64,000 bases of DNA from Jezberella montanilacus (GTDB lineage: Bacteria > Pseudomonadota > Gammaproteobacteria > Burkholderiales > Burkholderiaceae_B): contig NZ_PVTV01000012.1 in the NCBI RefSeq assembly GCF_003003055.1, positions 186,001 to 250,000 of the forward strand, written 5' to 3'. Positions 40,212-49,219 of this stretch are shown here, piece after piece. Made by a program: the position numbers and the translations under genes. Under the pieces are notes generated by a model. It was given only the letters and a program-made list of their open reading frames with translations. It made no database searches and had not been told where the DNA came from. Each line of letters begins with the position of its first letter. Positions within the stretch are counted from its first letter, which is position 1.

Positions 40212-41458
40212 TGACTACGATTGCCGTCATTGGCGCAGGACCTGCAGGCTTGATGGCGGCAGAGACCCTTGTCAAACAGGGTCTTACTGTTCAAGTTTAC
40301 GAAGCCAAACCCTCTGTCGGCAGAAAATTTCTGATGGCTGGGCGCGGCGGGTTGAACATCACCCACTCAGAGCTGCCAGAGAAGTTCGTGACCCGTTATC
40401 GCGGTCGGCACACAGAGATGCGTGACTTGTTAGCGGGCTTTGACGCACAAGCTTTACGCGCTTGGGTACAGGGCTTGGGGATAGAGACTTTCGTCGGTAG
40501 CTCAGGCCGTGTTTTCCCGCAAGAAATGAAAGCTGCTCCCTTGTTGCGTGCCTGGTTGCACAGGTTGCGCGGTCAGGGTGTCCAGTTTTATATGCGACAT
40601 CGTTGGCTGGGGTGGGATGCAGCGTTGGCTCACCCCCCTAGTCACGTGCTGCACTTTGAAACACCAGCTGGCGCCAAACACGTCAGCGCTGATGCAACAG
40701 TGCTAGCCCTGGGCGGTGGTAGCTGGGCATCGCTTGGCTCTGACGGTGCGTGGTGGCCCTGGCTGCAAGCACAAGGCGTCGAACTGAATCCTTTGCTGCC
40801 AAGCAATTGTGGCTTTGAGGCGAAATGGTCTCAACACTTCATTGACCAGTATGCCGGGCAACCGATCAAGACCGCGACCTTTAAGACCTCAGCTGCCAAA
40901 TCGGTGGCTATCCGTGGCGAATGCATGCTGACAGCTCAAGGGCTTGAAGGTGGGGTTATTTATTCTTTATCCGCAGAGTTGCGCGATCAGATCCTGAGCC
41001 GAGGCAAGGCGAGCCTCACCATCGATCTGCTGCCCGATCACGAAGCACAACGCGTGCTTGATGAACTCACACGTGAACGAGGATCCAAATCCATGTCCTC
41101 GCATTTGCGCACTCGCTTGGGCTTACATGGCCTCAAGGCTGGCTTGTTACGCGAATGTACGAGCGCAGAGACCTTCAAAGATCCCTTGAAACTGACCAGG
41201 GCGATCAAAGCATTGCCAATCACGCTGGTGGCCTGTCGTCCCATTGACGAGGCAATCAGCACTGCTGGGGGCGTCAAGTTTGAGGGCCTGACAAAAGGTT
41301 TGATGTCTAAACAGCTGCCCGGTGTGTTCGTGGCCGGTGAAATGCTCGATTGGGAAGCCCCGACCGGTGGCTATTTGCTCAATGGTTGTCTGGCCTCAGG
41401 TAAAGCAGCCGCCGAGGGCGCGATTGAGTGGTTAGCAGAAAGCAAGACAATGCCATGA
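40211..41458 (+). CDS. NAD(P)/FAD-dependent oxidoreductase (HI0933/BaiN family)
   Basis: A 415-residue flavoprotein of the HI0933-like (TIGR03862/BaiN) family. The Rossmann motif VIGAGPAGLMAAE is at about 5-17, and the FAD-side segment GRKFLMAGRGGLNITHSE near 43-60 is diagnostic. A second nucleotide contact, TVLALGGGSWASLG, and the C-terminal FVAGEMLDWEAPTGGYLLNGCLASG are also typical. The reaction of the subfamily is poorly known. It starts with GTG overlapping the hydrolase stop by one base and is probably co-translated. Confidence 0.9.
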   Translation: MTTIAVIGAGPAGLMAAETLVKQGLTVQVYEAKPSVGRKFLMAGRGGLNITHSELPEKFVTRYRGRHTEMRDLLAGFDAQALRAWVQGLGIETFVGSSGRVFPQEMKAAPLLRAWLHRLRGQGVQFYMRHRWLGWDAALAHPPSHVLHFETPAGAKHVSADATVLALGGGSWASLGSDGAWWPWLQAQGVELNPLLPSNCGFEAKWSQHFIDQYAGQPIKTATFKTSAAKSVAIRGECMLTAQGLEGGVIYSLSAELRDQILSRGKASLTIDLLPDHEAQRVLDELTRERGSKSMSSHLRTRLGLHGLKAGLLRECTSAETFKDPLKLTRAIKALPITLVACRPIDEAISTAGGVKFEGLTKGLMSKQLPGVFVAGEMLDWEAPTGGYLLNGCLASGKAAAEGAIEWLAESKTMP

Positions 41459-41508
41459 GAAAAACTCACGAACGACACATCAAATAGAATTGGGCTCGCT
41501 TAACTAGC

Positions 41509-42684
41509 TTAGTGCGTCAACGTAAAGCAGGCTTTATCAATCTGTGGCTTCATTAAGTCCCAGATTGTCGAGTTTTCGGCGGGTGTCCAGCTTTGTGCAA
41601 CATCCACGATTTGGTCGACTATTTCGCTGGCGTGCTGCAACCTGCAATGCGTCTGACCAAAGTCAATTAAATCTTGACGGGTGGGCCAGGACTTTGTCTT
41701 GTTGAGTTTTAGCGCCAAAGAGTCTGTCGGGATATAGCTTGTGGTGTTGACTACGTCGTATAGTGGCGATAAGCGACAGTCTTCAGTTTGTGGGTTGGTA
41801 TATAACAAACCGAAATTTTTTAAGTGCGCATCGCCGTTACGTAACGCAAGCGACAACGTGACGGATTTGAAGAACTCGAGCAATGACTCGGTGACATGAG
41901 CGGGTGAGGCAAATAGCCCAATCGCTTTGGCGACATCCTCATAGCTACTGTTGTATTTATCCTCGTTTTGCTTATTCATCAAAGAAGTCATATCTTCAAA
42001 ACCAAGATAGCCCTCTTCAGACAAATCAAATCTTTCAATGACGAAAAGTTTCTTATCGTCAGACAACCAGAAATCGGGCGTTTGTAATCCCGCTTTGCGT
42101 GCGATGGACATACAGTTGAATTCGTTTTCAGCGAGATCCGGATAATCAAAGCCGCTCGACTTAATGATCAAGCTTCGGTTTTTCATCGATACTTTGTCGA
42201 TTGAGTCGTTAGCTTCGTGAACTCTGCTGGCGACAAGCACTTTTGGCTGGATGCCTGAGATGCCAGACGCCAGCGCGTACTGGTTCGCAAGATGGTCAAA
42301 AAGATCCTCTGTACCCTTCCAGCTCAAAATGTCACTTAGGCTTTCACTTCTGAACTCAGTGGGATTTTCATTTTCAGTCATCAAGCTACGCACGCGACCG
42401 ATGACTTCCCGCCCAGATATTGCCAAAACAGTCATATCGTCCATTTTGGTGACCTTGGCAAAATGTTCGACGATCCAATCTTTGAGAAAGCCTTCAGGGA
42501 GATTTTGCCGAATCGCTCCGGGCAAAATATTGGCCGAGTAACTCTTAGATCGTAGCGGCATTGTCAGAGATATTTCTGTCTCGGGGCGATCCGATCGATA
42601 ATTGAAGACAAATTGGCTTTCGCGTGCCAATTCACCCGCGTAGCCTTGGGTAGTATGAATATAAAGTTTTTTAATTCGCTGCAT
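41509..42684 (-). CDS. hipA: HipA-family serine/threonine kinase toxin
   Basis: HipA is a type II toxin that phosphorylates glutamyl-tRNA synthetase or other targets and causes growth arrest and persistence. The 391-residue protein has the N-terminal couple domain, the loop SGISGIQPKVL (near 144-154), the nucleotide lysine region SLIIKSSGFD, the catalytic RNGDAHLKNFGLLY (near 286-299) and the metal aspartate in SPLYDVVNT. Full length, with no truncation. hipB ends 2 bp upstream. The pair is more AT rich than its neighbours, which suggests recent acquisition. Confidence 0.92.
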   Translation of the reverse strand: MQRIKKLYIHTTQGYAGELARESQFVFNYRSDRPETEISLTMPLRSKSYSANILPGAIRQNLPEGFLKDWIVEHFAKVTKMDDMTVLAISGREVIGRVRSLMTENENPTEFRSESLSDILSWKGTEDLFDHLANQYALASGISGIQPKVLVASRVHEANDSIDKVSMKNRSLIIKSSGFDYPDLAENEFNCMSIARKAGLQTPDFWLSDDKKLFVIERFDLSEEGYLGFEDMTSLMNKQNEDKYNSSYEDVAKAIGLFASPAHVTESLLEFFKSVTLSLALRNGDAHLKNFGLLYTNPQTEDCRLSPLYDVVNTTSYIPTDSLALKLNKTKSWPTRQDLIDFGQTHCRLQHASEIVDQIVDVAQSWTPAENSTIWDLMKPQIDKACFTLTH

Positions 42685-42686
42685 GT

Positions 42687-42941
42687 TTAATCCGAATCAT
42701 CTGGAAAAAGCGCATCTAAGTCGTCTACTGTCGGACGGCCACGGCCGGGCCGAACGAGAAGCTCAAGGCCGAGCGCCATGCATATCCGCTGCAGCTTGAC
42801 GATACCTATTTCGTGCAAACCATTCTCGAAGCGGGAGACCATTTCGCGAGTGACCCCGGCACGTCGTCCGAGCTCAGCTTGTGTGAGCCCTTTTTCTTTT
42901 CGGCTCTGGATGATGAAATCCTGTATCTGTACAATATCCAT
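42687..42941 (-). CDS. hipB: HipB-family XRE antitoxin
   Basis: An 84-residue helix-turn-helix antitoxin: IIQSRKEKGLTQAELGRRAGV and TREMVSRFENG give the HTH at about 11-40. The GRGRP-VDDLDALFP tail would reach the HipA partner. HipB neutralises HipA and represses the operon. It starts at 42941, and two TGTGAT-N6-ATCAC repeats lie on or directly upstream of the start codon. hipA begins 2 bp after its stop. Confidence 0.93.
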   Translation of the reverse strand: MDIVQIQDFIIQSRKEKGLTQAELGRRAGVTREMVSRFENGLHEIGIVKLQRICMALGLELLVRPGRGRPTVDDLDALFPDDSD

Positions 42942-42998
42942 GTGATTAATTTATCACAAACTATAACGAAATATAAATTTTGTGATGTTTATATCACT
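42941..42998. promoter_or_regulatory. paired HipB operator candidates
   Basis: Two inverted repeats with the same arms: TGTGAT-N6-ATCACA (42941-42958) and TGTGAT-N6-ATCACT (42981-42998). Their centres are exactly 40 bp apart, about four helical turns, so two HipB dimers could bind on the same face. The first overlaps the hipB start codon. Confidence 0.7.
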
Positions 42999-43110
42999 AA
43001 TTTTATATCAAGTTCTAGTGCTGTAGGGTCCGCTTGGCACGGGCCTCCTGCGGCGGCATATGATTAAAATGCCCAAGATCAGGCTATCCTTGTGACAAAT
43101 AACGATTCGT

Positions 43111-43126
43111 CGGGCTATGTAGCCCG
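43111..43126. repeat. 16 bp palindrome in the GMC oxidoreductase leader
   Basis: CGGGCTA-TG-TAGCCCG forms a 7 bp stem with a two-base centre, 17 bp before the next ATG. No T run follows, so it is more likely a regulator site or an mRNA hairpin than a terminator. Confidence 0.5.
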
Positions 43127-43143
43127 CTGCTCAAAAGACAACT

Positions 43144-44772
43144 ATGACGACTTCTCACGCTAGCGCTACTGCACTTGAATTTGATTACATTGTTGTCGGC
43201 GCTGGTTCAGCAGGCTGCGTGCTCGCCAACCGGCTATCCGCCGATCCGCAGAACCGGGTGTTATTGCTTGAAGCAGGTGGGCCCGATAACTATCACTGGA
43301 TTCACATTCCCGTGGGTTACCTGTATTGCATTGGCAACCCGCGCACCGACTGGTGTTTCAAGACGGCGGCTGATCCTGGCCTAAATGGCCGTCAGCTCGG
43401 TTACCCAAGGGGGCGGGTGCTTGGCGGTTGTTCCTCCATCAACGGCATGATTTACATGCGCGGCCAGCGTGCTGATTACGATGGCTGGGTCGCCGCCGGC
43501 AATCCGGGCTGGGGTTGGGATGACGTACTACCGGTCTACAAAGGCATGGAGCATCACCACGCCGGTAACAGCGAGTTTCACGGCGCTGATGGTGAGTGGC
43601 GCGTCGAACCCGCTCGCTTGTCTTGGGAGATCCTGGATCAGTTCCGTCTCGCCGCTGAGCAGGCCGGTATCAAACCCATTGATGACTTCAACACCGGCGA
43701 TAACGAAGGCAGCAACTATTTCGAAGTCAACCAAAAGGCCGGTTGGCGCTGGAACGCCTCGAAAGCTTATCTGCGGCCGATAAAACATCGCCGTAATCTG
43801 ACCGTTTTAACCCATGCCCGTACGACTCGGCTGGTGTTTGAGGGCAAGCGCGTGGTCGGCGTTGAGTTCATCAAAGACAGCACCAAACAGATCGCCCGGG
43901 CCGCTCAAGAAGTAGTGATGGCCGCTGGCTCAATTGGCTCGGCGCATATCTTGCAAGTGTCTGGTTTGGGTGCTTCGAGCGTCTTGAGTCCTTTGGGCAT
44001 ACCCGTTGTGCATGAACTCAAAGGCGTGGGGCAAAATCTGCAAGATCACCTACAGCTAAGAATGATCTACCGCGTGCAAGGCACCCGCACTTTGAACACG
44101 ATGGCGAATTCGCTGTGGGGCAAGGCGATGATCGGGCTTGAATACGCACTTACCCGTCGAGGCCCCATGAGCATGGCGCCCTCGCAACTGGGGGTGTTCG
44201 CTAAATCTGATCCCTCACAAACGCGAGCGAACGTGCAGTATCACGTGCAGCCCCTGTCGCTCGAAAAGTTTGGCGAACCGCTACACAGTTTCCCGGCTTT
44301 TACCGCGTCGATCTGCAATGTCCGCCCGACCAGCCGGGGTCACGTGAAGCCGCTGTCGTCTGATACGGCCGAGGCCCCAGAGATTCTTTGTAATTACTTG
44401 TCGACCCCAGAAGATCGTCGCGTCGCCGCTGATAGTATTCGTCTCACACGTCGCATCGTGGGCCAGTCTGCCCTGGCAAAATTCAAGCCGCAAGAGCACA
44501 AGCCGGGCGTGGACGTGGGTGATGACGAGGCGGCACTCGCGCAAGCGGCCGGCGATATCGGTACCACTATTTTCCATCCTGTCGGCACCTGCAAAATGGG
44601 TCAGGATGAACTGGCTGTGGTTGATGCGAGTCTGCGCGTTCATGGTATTCAGGGATTGCGCGTGGCTGATGCCTCGATCATGCCAACGATCACGTCTGGC
44701 AACACGAACTCGCCCACCATGATGATCGCAGAGAAAGCGGCTCAAATGATTTTGGCCGACCGCCGCGTTTAG
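43144..44772 (+). CDS. GMC family FAD-dependent oxidoreductase
   Basis: A 542-residue flavoprotein of the glucose-methanol-choline family. The N-terminal dinucleotide fold is YIVVGAGSAGCVLANRL (about 16-32), followed by LLEAGG. GMC signature 1 appears as PRGRVLGGCSSINGMIYMRG near 89-108, and signature 2 as GSIGSAHILQVSGLG near 263-277. The active-site His/Pro region is FHPVGTCKMG near 480. Members oxidise alcohols such as choline, long-chain or polyethylene glycol alcohols. The absence of a signal peptide argues for a cytoplasmic place. A palindrome is in the leader. The substrate cannot be inferred safely. Confidence 0.92.
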   Translation: MTTSHASATALEFDYIVVGAGSAGCVLANRLSADPQNRVLLLEAGGPDNYHWIHIPVGYLYCIGNPRTDWCFKTAADPGLNGRQLGYPRGRVLGGCSSINGMIYMRGQRADYDGWVAAGNPGWGWDDVLPVYKGMEHHHAGNSEFHGADGEWRVEPARLSWEILDQFRLAAEQAGIKPIDDFNTGDNEGSNYFEVNQKAGWRWNASKAYLRPIKHRRNLTVLTHARTTRLVFEGKRVVGVEFIKDSTKQIARAAQEVVMAAGSIGSAHILQVSGLGASSVLSPLGIPVVHELKGVGQNLQDHLQLRMIYRVQGTRTLNTMANSLWGKAMIGLEYALTRRGPMSMAPSQLGVFAKSDPSQTRANVQYHVQPLSLEKFGEPLHSFPAFTASICNVRPTSRGHVKPLSSDTAEAPEILCNYLSTPEDRRVAADSIRLTRRIVGQSALAKFKPQEHKPGVDVGDDEAALAQAAGDIGTTIFHPVGTCKMGQDELAVVDASLRVHGIQGLRVADASIMPTITSGNTNSPTMMIAEKAAQMILADRRV

Positions 44773-44909
44773 GGGCTGGGCGCAGTGCTTAGTCGGGCAA
44801 ACAGCTGTAAGCAAATGTATCTGCAGGGGCATTAAGTAAAAACCGTCGTCCGGTAACGCGTGGCGAGTTATAGTGCCCGGCATACCGTTTATGTTTGGGC
44901 GACACCGCG

Positions 44910-46181
44910 ATGGCGATTCCGTTTTCTGTTCAAGTCCTGGCAACCGTGCTGTTTGCGTGTGCGGTGTTGCACACCTTTTCTGTTGCGATTTTTGCCAAGC
45001 TATCCGATAAAAAAGGGCCTCACGCGGGCTTCTGGCATCTGTTGGCCGAGGTAGAGGTTGTCTTCGGTATCTGGGCCTTTATTCTCATCGTCGCCATGGC
45101 GGTGATGGCGGGGACGTCAACCGCGATTCACTTTGTTGACCACAGTAACTTCACCGAGCCTTTATTTGTGTTCGCGATTTTGGTGGTGGCAGCGAGTCGG
45201 CCAATTCTTGAACTCGTGGCGGCGCTGGTACGTCTGTTGGCGAGCGCGCTACCGGTCAATAAGCACCTTGCGACTTTTTTTATTGTGCTGAGCGTGGTTC
45301 CGCTGATGGGGTCTCTGATCACCGAGCCAGCGGCCATGACCCTGGCCGCACTGCTCTTGCGTGACGCCTACTTCAAACGCCCTGGTCACGAAACCTTTAA
45401 ATACCTGACGCTAGGTGTGTTGTTCGTCAATGTATCCATTGGTGGGGTGCTGACGGCTTACGCGGCGCCGCCCGTGCTGATGGTTGCTTCAAGTTTTGGT
45501 TGGGATAGCGCCTACATGCTGACTCAGTTCGGCTGGCGAGCACTGATTGCGGTCATGTTTAACGCTGTCTTACTCACCCTGGTTTTTAGAAAACAACTGC
45601 TTACCGGTGAAGTCGAGACACACCGCGGCATCACAGAGGATGTCCCAGTTCGAGTGCCCAAAATTGTCGTCCTGGTGCATCTGGCTTTTCTGGCGGGCGT
45701 AGTGCTTACCGCGCACCATCCCGCGATATTCATGGGCTTATTGGTCTTTTTCATCGGGTTTTGCACAGCTTATCCGCGGCATCAATCACGCCTGATGATC
45801 AAAGAGGGCCTGCTCGTGGGATTTTTTCTGGCGGGTTTGGTCGTTTTGGGTGCTTTGCAAAAATGGTGGCTTCAGGATTTGCTTGGTGGCCTTTCGCCAT
45901 TGGTCTTGTTTTTTGGTGGGATGGGCCTAACCGCCTTAACCGACAACGCCGCCTTGACCTTTTTGGGTTCACTGGTCGACGGGACTTCTGAGGCCTGGCG
46001 TTATATGCTGGTTGCAGGGGCGGTGGCCGGGGGCGGTTTGACCGTCATTGCGAACGCCCCGAATCCAGCGGGCTACTCGATTCTTAAGGGAAGCTTTGAG
46101 AATGAAGCGATTTCTGGCGGTCGATTGTTTATGGCTGCGCTCTTGCCGACGGCGGTCGCTGCGGTCATGTTTCTGATCTAA
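44910..46181 (+). CDS. putative Na+/H+ antiporter (PF07399-type)
   Basis: A 423-residue integral inner-membrane protein with about 11 hydrophobic segments. The segments MGSLITEPAAMTLAALLLRD and GGVLTAYAAPPVLMVAS, plus GGGLTVIANAPNPAG in the C-terminal half, are typical of the putative Na+/H+ antiporter family 3 and of the wider ion-transporter superfamily. It probably exchanges cations for protons. I chose the ATG at 44910. A TTG five codons earlier is also open. The 137 bp gap upstream holds no clear promoter, and the gene appears monocistronic. Confidence 0.82.
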   Translation: MAIPFSVQVLATVLFACAVLHTFSVAIFAKLSDKKGPHAGFWHLLAEVEVVFGIWAFILIVAMAVMAGTSTAIHFVDHSNFTEPLFVFAILVVAASRPILELVAALVRLLASALPVNKHLATFFIVLSVVPLMGSLITEPAAMTLAALLLRDAYFKRPGHETFKYLTLGVLFVNVSIGGVLTAYAAPPVLMVASSFGWDSAYMLTQFGWRALIAVMFNAVLLTLVFRKQLLTGEVETHRGITEDVPVRVPKIVVLVHLAFLAGVVLTAHHPAIFMGLLVFFIGFCTAYPRHQSRLMIKEGLLVGFFLAGLVVLGALQKWWLQDLLGGLSPLVLFFGGMGLTALTDNAALTFLGSLVDGTSEAWRYMLVAGAVAGGGLTVIANAPNPAGYSILKGSFENEAISGGRLFMAALLPTAVAAVMFLI

Positions 46182-46284
46182 AGCACCGAATCAGTAAAAA
46201 CCCGCTAAAATTCAAGGCTTTCCCCGATTTATCGGATGCCTGGGCCTGGCTTCGGCTATCTGTGTTTATCCAAAGAGTTTCATC

Positions 46285-46716
46285 GTGCCAATTTACGCCT
46301 ATAAATGCAGCGCGTGCGGTTACGCTCACGACACGCTGCAAAAGATGTCAGACGCCCCTTTGACCGTCTGCCCCGAGTGCAAGCAATCAACCTACGCCAA
46401 GCAGGTCACTGCAGCTGGTTTTCAGCTTAAAGGCTCAGGTTGGTACGTGACGGATTTCCGCGACAAGGGTACTGGCGCGGCCAAGACTGCTGAGCCTGCT
46501 GCGGTCCCAGCAGCTAAAGATGCTGCCCCCGCTTCGGGTGGTTCGAGCGCTGCACCGTCGGCACCAGCCAGTGGCTCGGCCGCTGGATCGACGCCCGCCG
46601 CAGCGTCCTCCACTGGTTCGGCGAGCGGTTCTAACAACACTTCTTCGGCCGCCTCTGCTGCCACGCCATCCTCCTCATCCGCCGGTTCCTCCGGTGGGTC
46701 GACCGCTAACAGTTAA
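46285..46716 (+). CDS. FmdB family zinc ribbon protein with Ala/Ser tail
   Basis: A 143-residue protein that begins with a zinc ribbon: CSACG and CPEC (Cys pairs at 8/11 and 34/37) in the FmdB regulatory-type pattern MPIYAYKCSACG. The fold probably binds nucleic acid or serves a structural role. From about residue 60 a low-complexity tail of Ala, Ser, Gly and Pro runs to the end, as seen in other Burkholderiales members. The start is GTG at 46285. It lies 24 bp before a DUF502 membrane-protein gene and upstream of aspS, a conserved order. Confidence 0.88.
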   Translation: MPIYAYKCSACGYAHDTLQKMSDAPLTVCPECKQSTYAKQVTAAGFQLKGSGWYVTDFRDKGTGAAKTAEPAAVPAAKDAAPASGGSSAAPSAPASGSAAGSTPAAASSTGSASGSNNTSSAASAATPSSSSAGSSGGSTANS

Positions 46717-46740
46717 GCCCACCAGGACAACACCCACATC

Positions 46741-47334
46741 ATGCGCTGGCTGAAAACCTACCTGCTTACCGGCCTCTTGATCTGGGTGCCCGTGGTGATT
46801 ACCATTTGGGTCTTAGGGATAGTCGTTAATACCCTTGAAGGCGTCGTGCCAGCCTTTCTGTCGCCGCAGGCGCTGTTTGGTTTTGACTTGCCAGGCTTCA
46901 GAGTGCTGCTGGTTTTGGTGGTGCTCCTGGTCACTGGTATGCTGGGTGCGAACTTTTTAGGTAAACGACTGTTTAGCCTGTCAGAAAAGATTCTTGGCAG
47001 GATCCCACTCGTGCGCTCGATTTATCACTCGGTCAAGCAAGTCAGTGATACGCTTCTGGCGCCTAACGGGCAGGCGTTTCGTCAAGCGGTGATGATCCGT
47101 TATCCGCATCAAAGCTCTTGGTCGATTGCATTTTTGACAGGCGCACCGACAGGTGAAATTGCGGCGCACCTCGCGGGTGACTTTGTCAGTGTTTACGTCC
47201 CCACAACGCCCAACCCGACCTCAGGTTTCTTTCTGTTAATGCCACGCGCCGAAGTGATCCCGCTGAACATGTCAGTGGATACGGCGCTGAAGTACATTGT
47301 TTCGATGGGCGTGGTTTCACCACCCGCGTCGTAA
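46741..47334 (+). CDS. DUF502 family membrane protein
   Basis: A 197-residue inner-membrane protein of DUF502. Two N-terminal hydrophobic segments (about 5-27 and 55-75) are followed by a soluble domain with the typical IPLVRSIYHSVKQVSDTLL and the PTTPNPTSGFFLLMPRAEVIPL motifs. No function is established, and a role at the cell envelope is likely. It sits between fmdB and aspS, 42 bp before aspS, the conserved proteobacterial order. Confidence 0.93.
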   Translation: MRWLKTYLLTGLLIWVPVVITIWVLGIVVNTLEGVVPAFLSPQALFGFDLPGFRVLLVLVVLLVTGMLGANFLGKRLFSLSEKILGRIPLVRSIYHSVKQVSDTLLAPNGQAFRQAVMIRYPHQSSWSIAFLTGAPTGEIAAHLAGDFVSVYVPTTPNPTSGFFLLMPRAEVIPLNMSVDTALKYIVSMGVVSPPAS

Positions 47335-47376
47335 TTGTTCGTTATGAATCGCTCGTTTTTTCTTGGAGTACTTTGA

Positions 47377-49173
47377 ATGCGTACCTGCTACACCGGTCAG
47401 GTTTGTCGTGATCACTTGGGTCAAACGGTCACTTTGTTTGGTTGGGTGCATCGTCGTCGCGACCATGGCGGCGTGATTTTTATCGACATGCGTGATCGCG
47501 CAGGTCTGGCGCAGATCGTGTTTGATCCAGATAATGAGCAAGGTTTTGCGATTGCCGAACGCCTTCGTAATGAATTCTGTATCCGCGTCACGGGCCTGGT
47601 GCGCGAGCGCCCAGCGGGCACTAGCAACAGCGATCTTGCTTCTGGTGAAATCGAGATTCTCTGCCGCGAAGTTGAGATTCTCAACCCGTCAGTGACCCCA
47701 CCTTTTCAGCTCGACGACGAGAACCTGTCTGAGACAACGCGTCTGACACACCGCGTCCTTGATCTGCGCCGTGGCCAAATGCAGCGCAACATGATGTTGC
47801 GCTACCGCGTCTCAATTGAAGTGCGTAAATTTCTGGATGGCTTGGGCTTTATCGATATCGAAACTCCGATGTTGACCAAGAGCACACCTGAAGGCGCGCG
47901 CGACTACCTCGTCCCATCACGCGTCAATGCAGGTGAGTTTTTTGCTTTGCCTCAATCGCCCCAGTTGTTCAAGCAGATGTTGATGGTGTCTGGTTTTGAT
48001 CGGTATTACCAGATCACTAAGTGCTTTCGCGATGAAGACCTACGCGCTGATCGCCAGCCCGAATTTACCCAGATCGACTGCGAAACTTCGTTTCTGTCAG
48101 AGATCGAAATTCGCGAAATTTTTGAAGAAATGATTCGCCACGTCTTCAAAGCCGTGCAGAACGTTGATTTGCCAGCGCCTTTCCCGACCATGCCCTGGTC
48201 AGAGGCCATGCGCTTGTATGGTTCAGACAAACCAGATCTTCGCGTCAAGCTCGAGTTCACCGATTTGACCGACGTCATGACAGACGTCGATTTCAAAGTG
48301 TTCGCGCAGGCTGCGACAACCGAAGGTAGCCGTGTAGTCGCGATGCGCGTGCCGGGCGGCTCAGCCATTACGCGCAGTGAGATCGACAGTTACACCAAGT
48401 TCGTGGCGATTTACGGTGCAAAAGGGCTGGCCTGGATCAAGGTCAACGACATCGCTCAAGGCCGTGAAGGCTTGCAGTCACCCATCGTCAAAAATCTGCA
48501 CGACGAAGCCCTGGCTGAAATGCTCAAGCGCACCGGTGCACAAAACGGCGATTTGATTTTCTTTGGTGCGGACAAGGCCAAGGTTGTGAACGACGCGATC
48601 GGCGCCCTGCGCGTCAAGATTGGTCACAGTGAGTTCGGTAAAGCTGGCGGCTTGTTTGATAACGTCTGGAAACCACTCTGGGTGGTTGACTTCCCGATGT
48701 TCGAATATGACGAAGAGGCGGATCGCTATGTGGCGGCTCACCATCCCTTCACCAGTCCGAAAGATGGCCACGAAGATCTGTTGACGACCGATCCATCACA
48801 AGCGATCGCCAAAGCCTACGACATGGTGCTGAATGGTTGGGAGATCGGTGGTGGCTCGGTTCGTATCCACCGCGAAGAAGTTCAGAGCAAAGTCTTCCGT
48901 GCCCTGAAGATTGATGCTGAAGAAGCTCAGCTCAAGTTTGGTTTCTTGCTCGACGCGTTGCAATACGGTGCGCCGCCACATGGCGGTATTGCTTTCGGCC
49001 TGGATCGTATTGTCACCATGATGACGGGTGCCGAGTCGATCCGCGACGTGATTGCCTTCCCCAAGACACAGCGTGCGCAGTGCTTGTTGACACAAGCCCC
49101 CTCGCCAGTTGACGAGAAGCAGTTGCGCGAACTGCATATCCGTTTGCGCCAGGCGGATATCAAGCCAGCGTGA
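47377..49173 (+). CDS. aspS: aspartyl-tRNA synthetase
   Basis: A 598-residue class II synthetase that charges tRNA-Asp. The N-terminal OB anticodon domain (about 1-110), motif 2 as [20 protein letters not shown] (about 216-235), the GAD insertion domain of bacterial AspRS (near 290-410) and motif 3 as [13 protein letters not shown] (near 528-540) are visible. Length is normal. Whether it also charges tRNA-Asn cannot be told here. It follows DUF502 and precedes an EEP phosphatase. Confidence 0.98.
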   Translation: MRTCYTGQVCRDHLGQTVTLFGWVHRRRDHGGVIFIDMRDRAGLAQIVFDPDNEQGFAIAERLRNEFCIRVTGLVRERPAGTSNSDLASGEIEILCREVEILNPSVTPPFQLDDENLSETTRLTHRVLDLRRGQMQRNMMLRYRVSIEVRKFLDGLGFIDIETPMLTKSTPEGARDYLVPSRVNAGEFFALPQSPQLFKQMLMVSGFDRYYQITKCFRDEDLRADRQPEFTQIDCETSFLSEIEIREIFEEMIRHVFKAVQNVDLPAPFPTMPWSEAMRLYGSDKPDLRVKLEFTDLTDVMTDVDFKVFAQAATTEGSRVVAMRVPGGSAITRSEIDSYTKFVAIYGAKGLAWIKVNDIAQGREGLQSPIVKNLHDEALAEMLKRTGAQNGDLIFFGADKAKVVNDAIGALRVKIGHSEFGKAGGLFDNVWKPLWVVDFPMFEYDEEADRYVAAHHPFTSPKDGHEDLLTTDPSQAIAKAYDMVLNGWEIGGGSVRIHREEVQSKVFRALKIDAEEAQLKFGFLLDALQYGAPPHGGIAFGLDRIVTMMTGAESIRDVIAFPKTQRAQCLLTQAPSPVDEKQLRELHIRLRQADIKPA

Positions 49174-49219
49174 AGTATCTAACGTGATTCAGCGAAGCAC
49201 GGTCAGAGAGGGGTAAGCA

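Noticed and set aside
42941-42958. TGTGA...TCACA resembles a CRP/Fnr-type site
   Set aside because: The TGTGA/TCACA halves are 8 bp apart, whereas CRP needs 6. The repeat is duplicated at 42981-42998 next to hipB, so a HipB operator is the simpler reading.
43032-43051. TTGGCAC followed by CCTGC looked like a second sigma-54 promoter before the GMC gene
   Set aside because: The GG to GC spacing is 12 bp instead of 10, and the -12 element lacks TTGC.
44281-44943. Open frame of 220 codons antisense to the GMC gene
   Set aside because: It mirrors the codon bias of the GMC gene, has no family-like motif and no ribosome site.
46222-46235. CCGAT-TT-ATCGG hairpin before fmdB as terminator of the antiporter gene
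   Set aside because: The stem is only 5 bp and no T run follows.
46460-46716. Ala/Ser/Gly-rich tail of FmdB as a possible frameshift
   Set aside because: Codon periodicity stays in frame and similar tails occur in related FmdB proteins.
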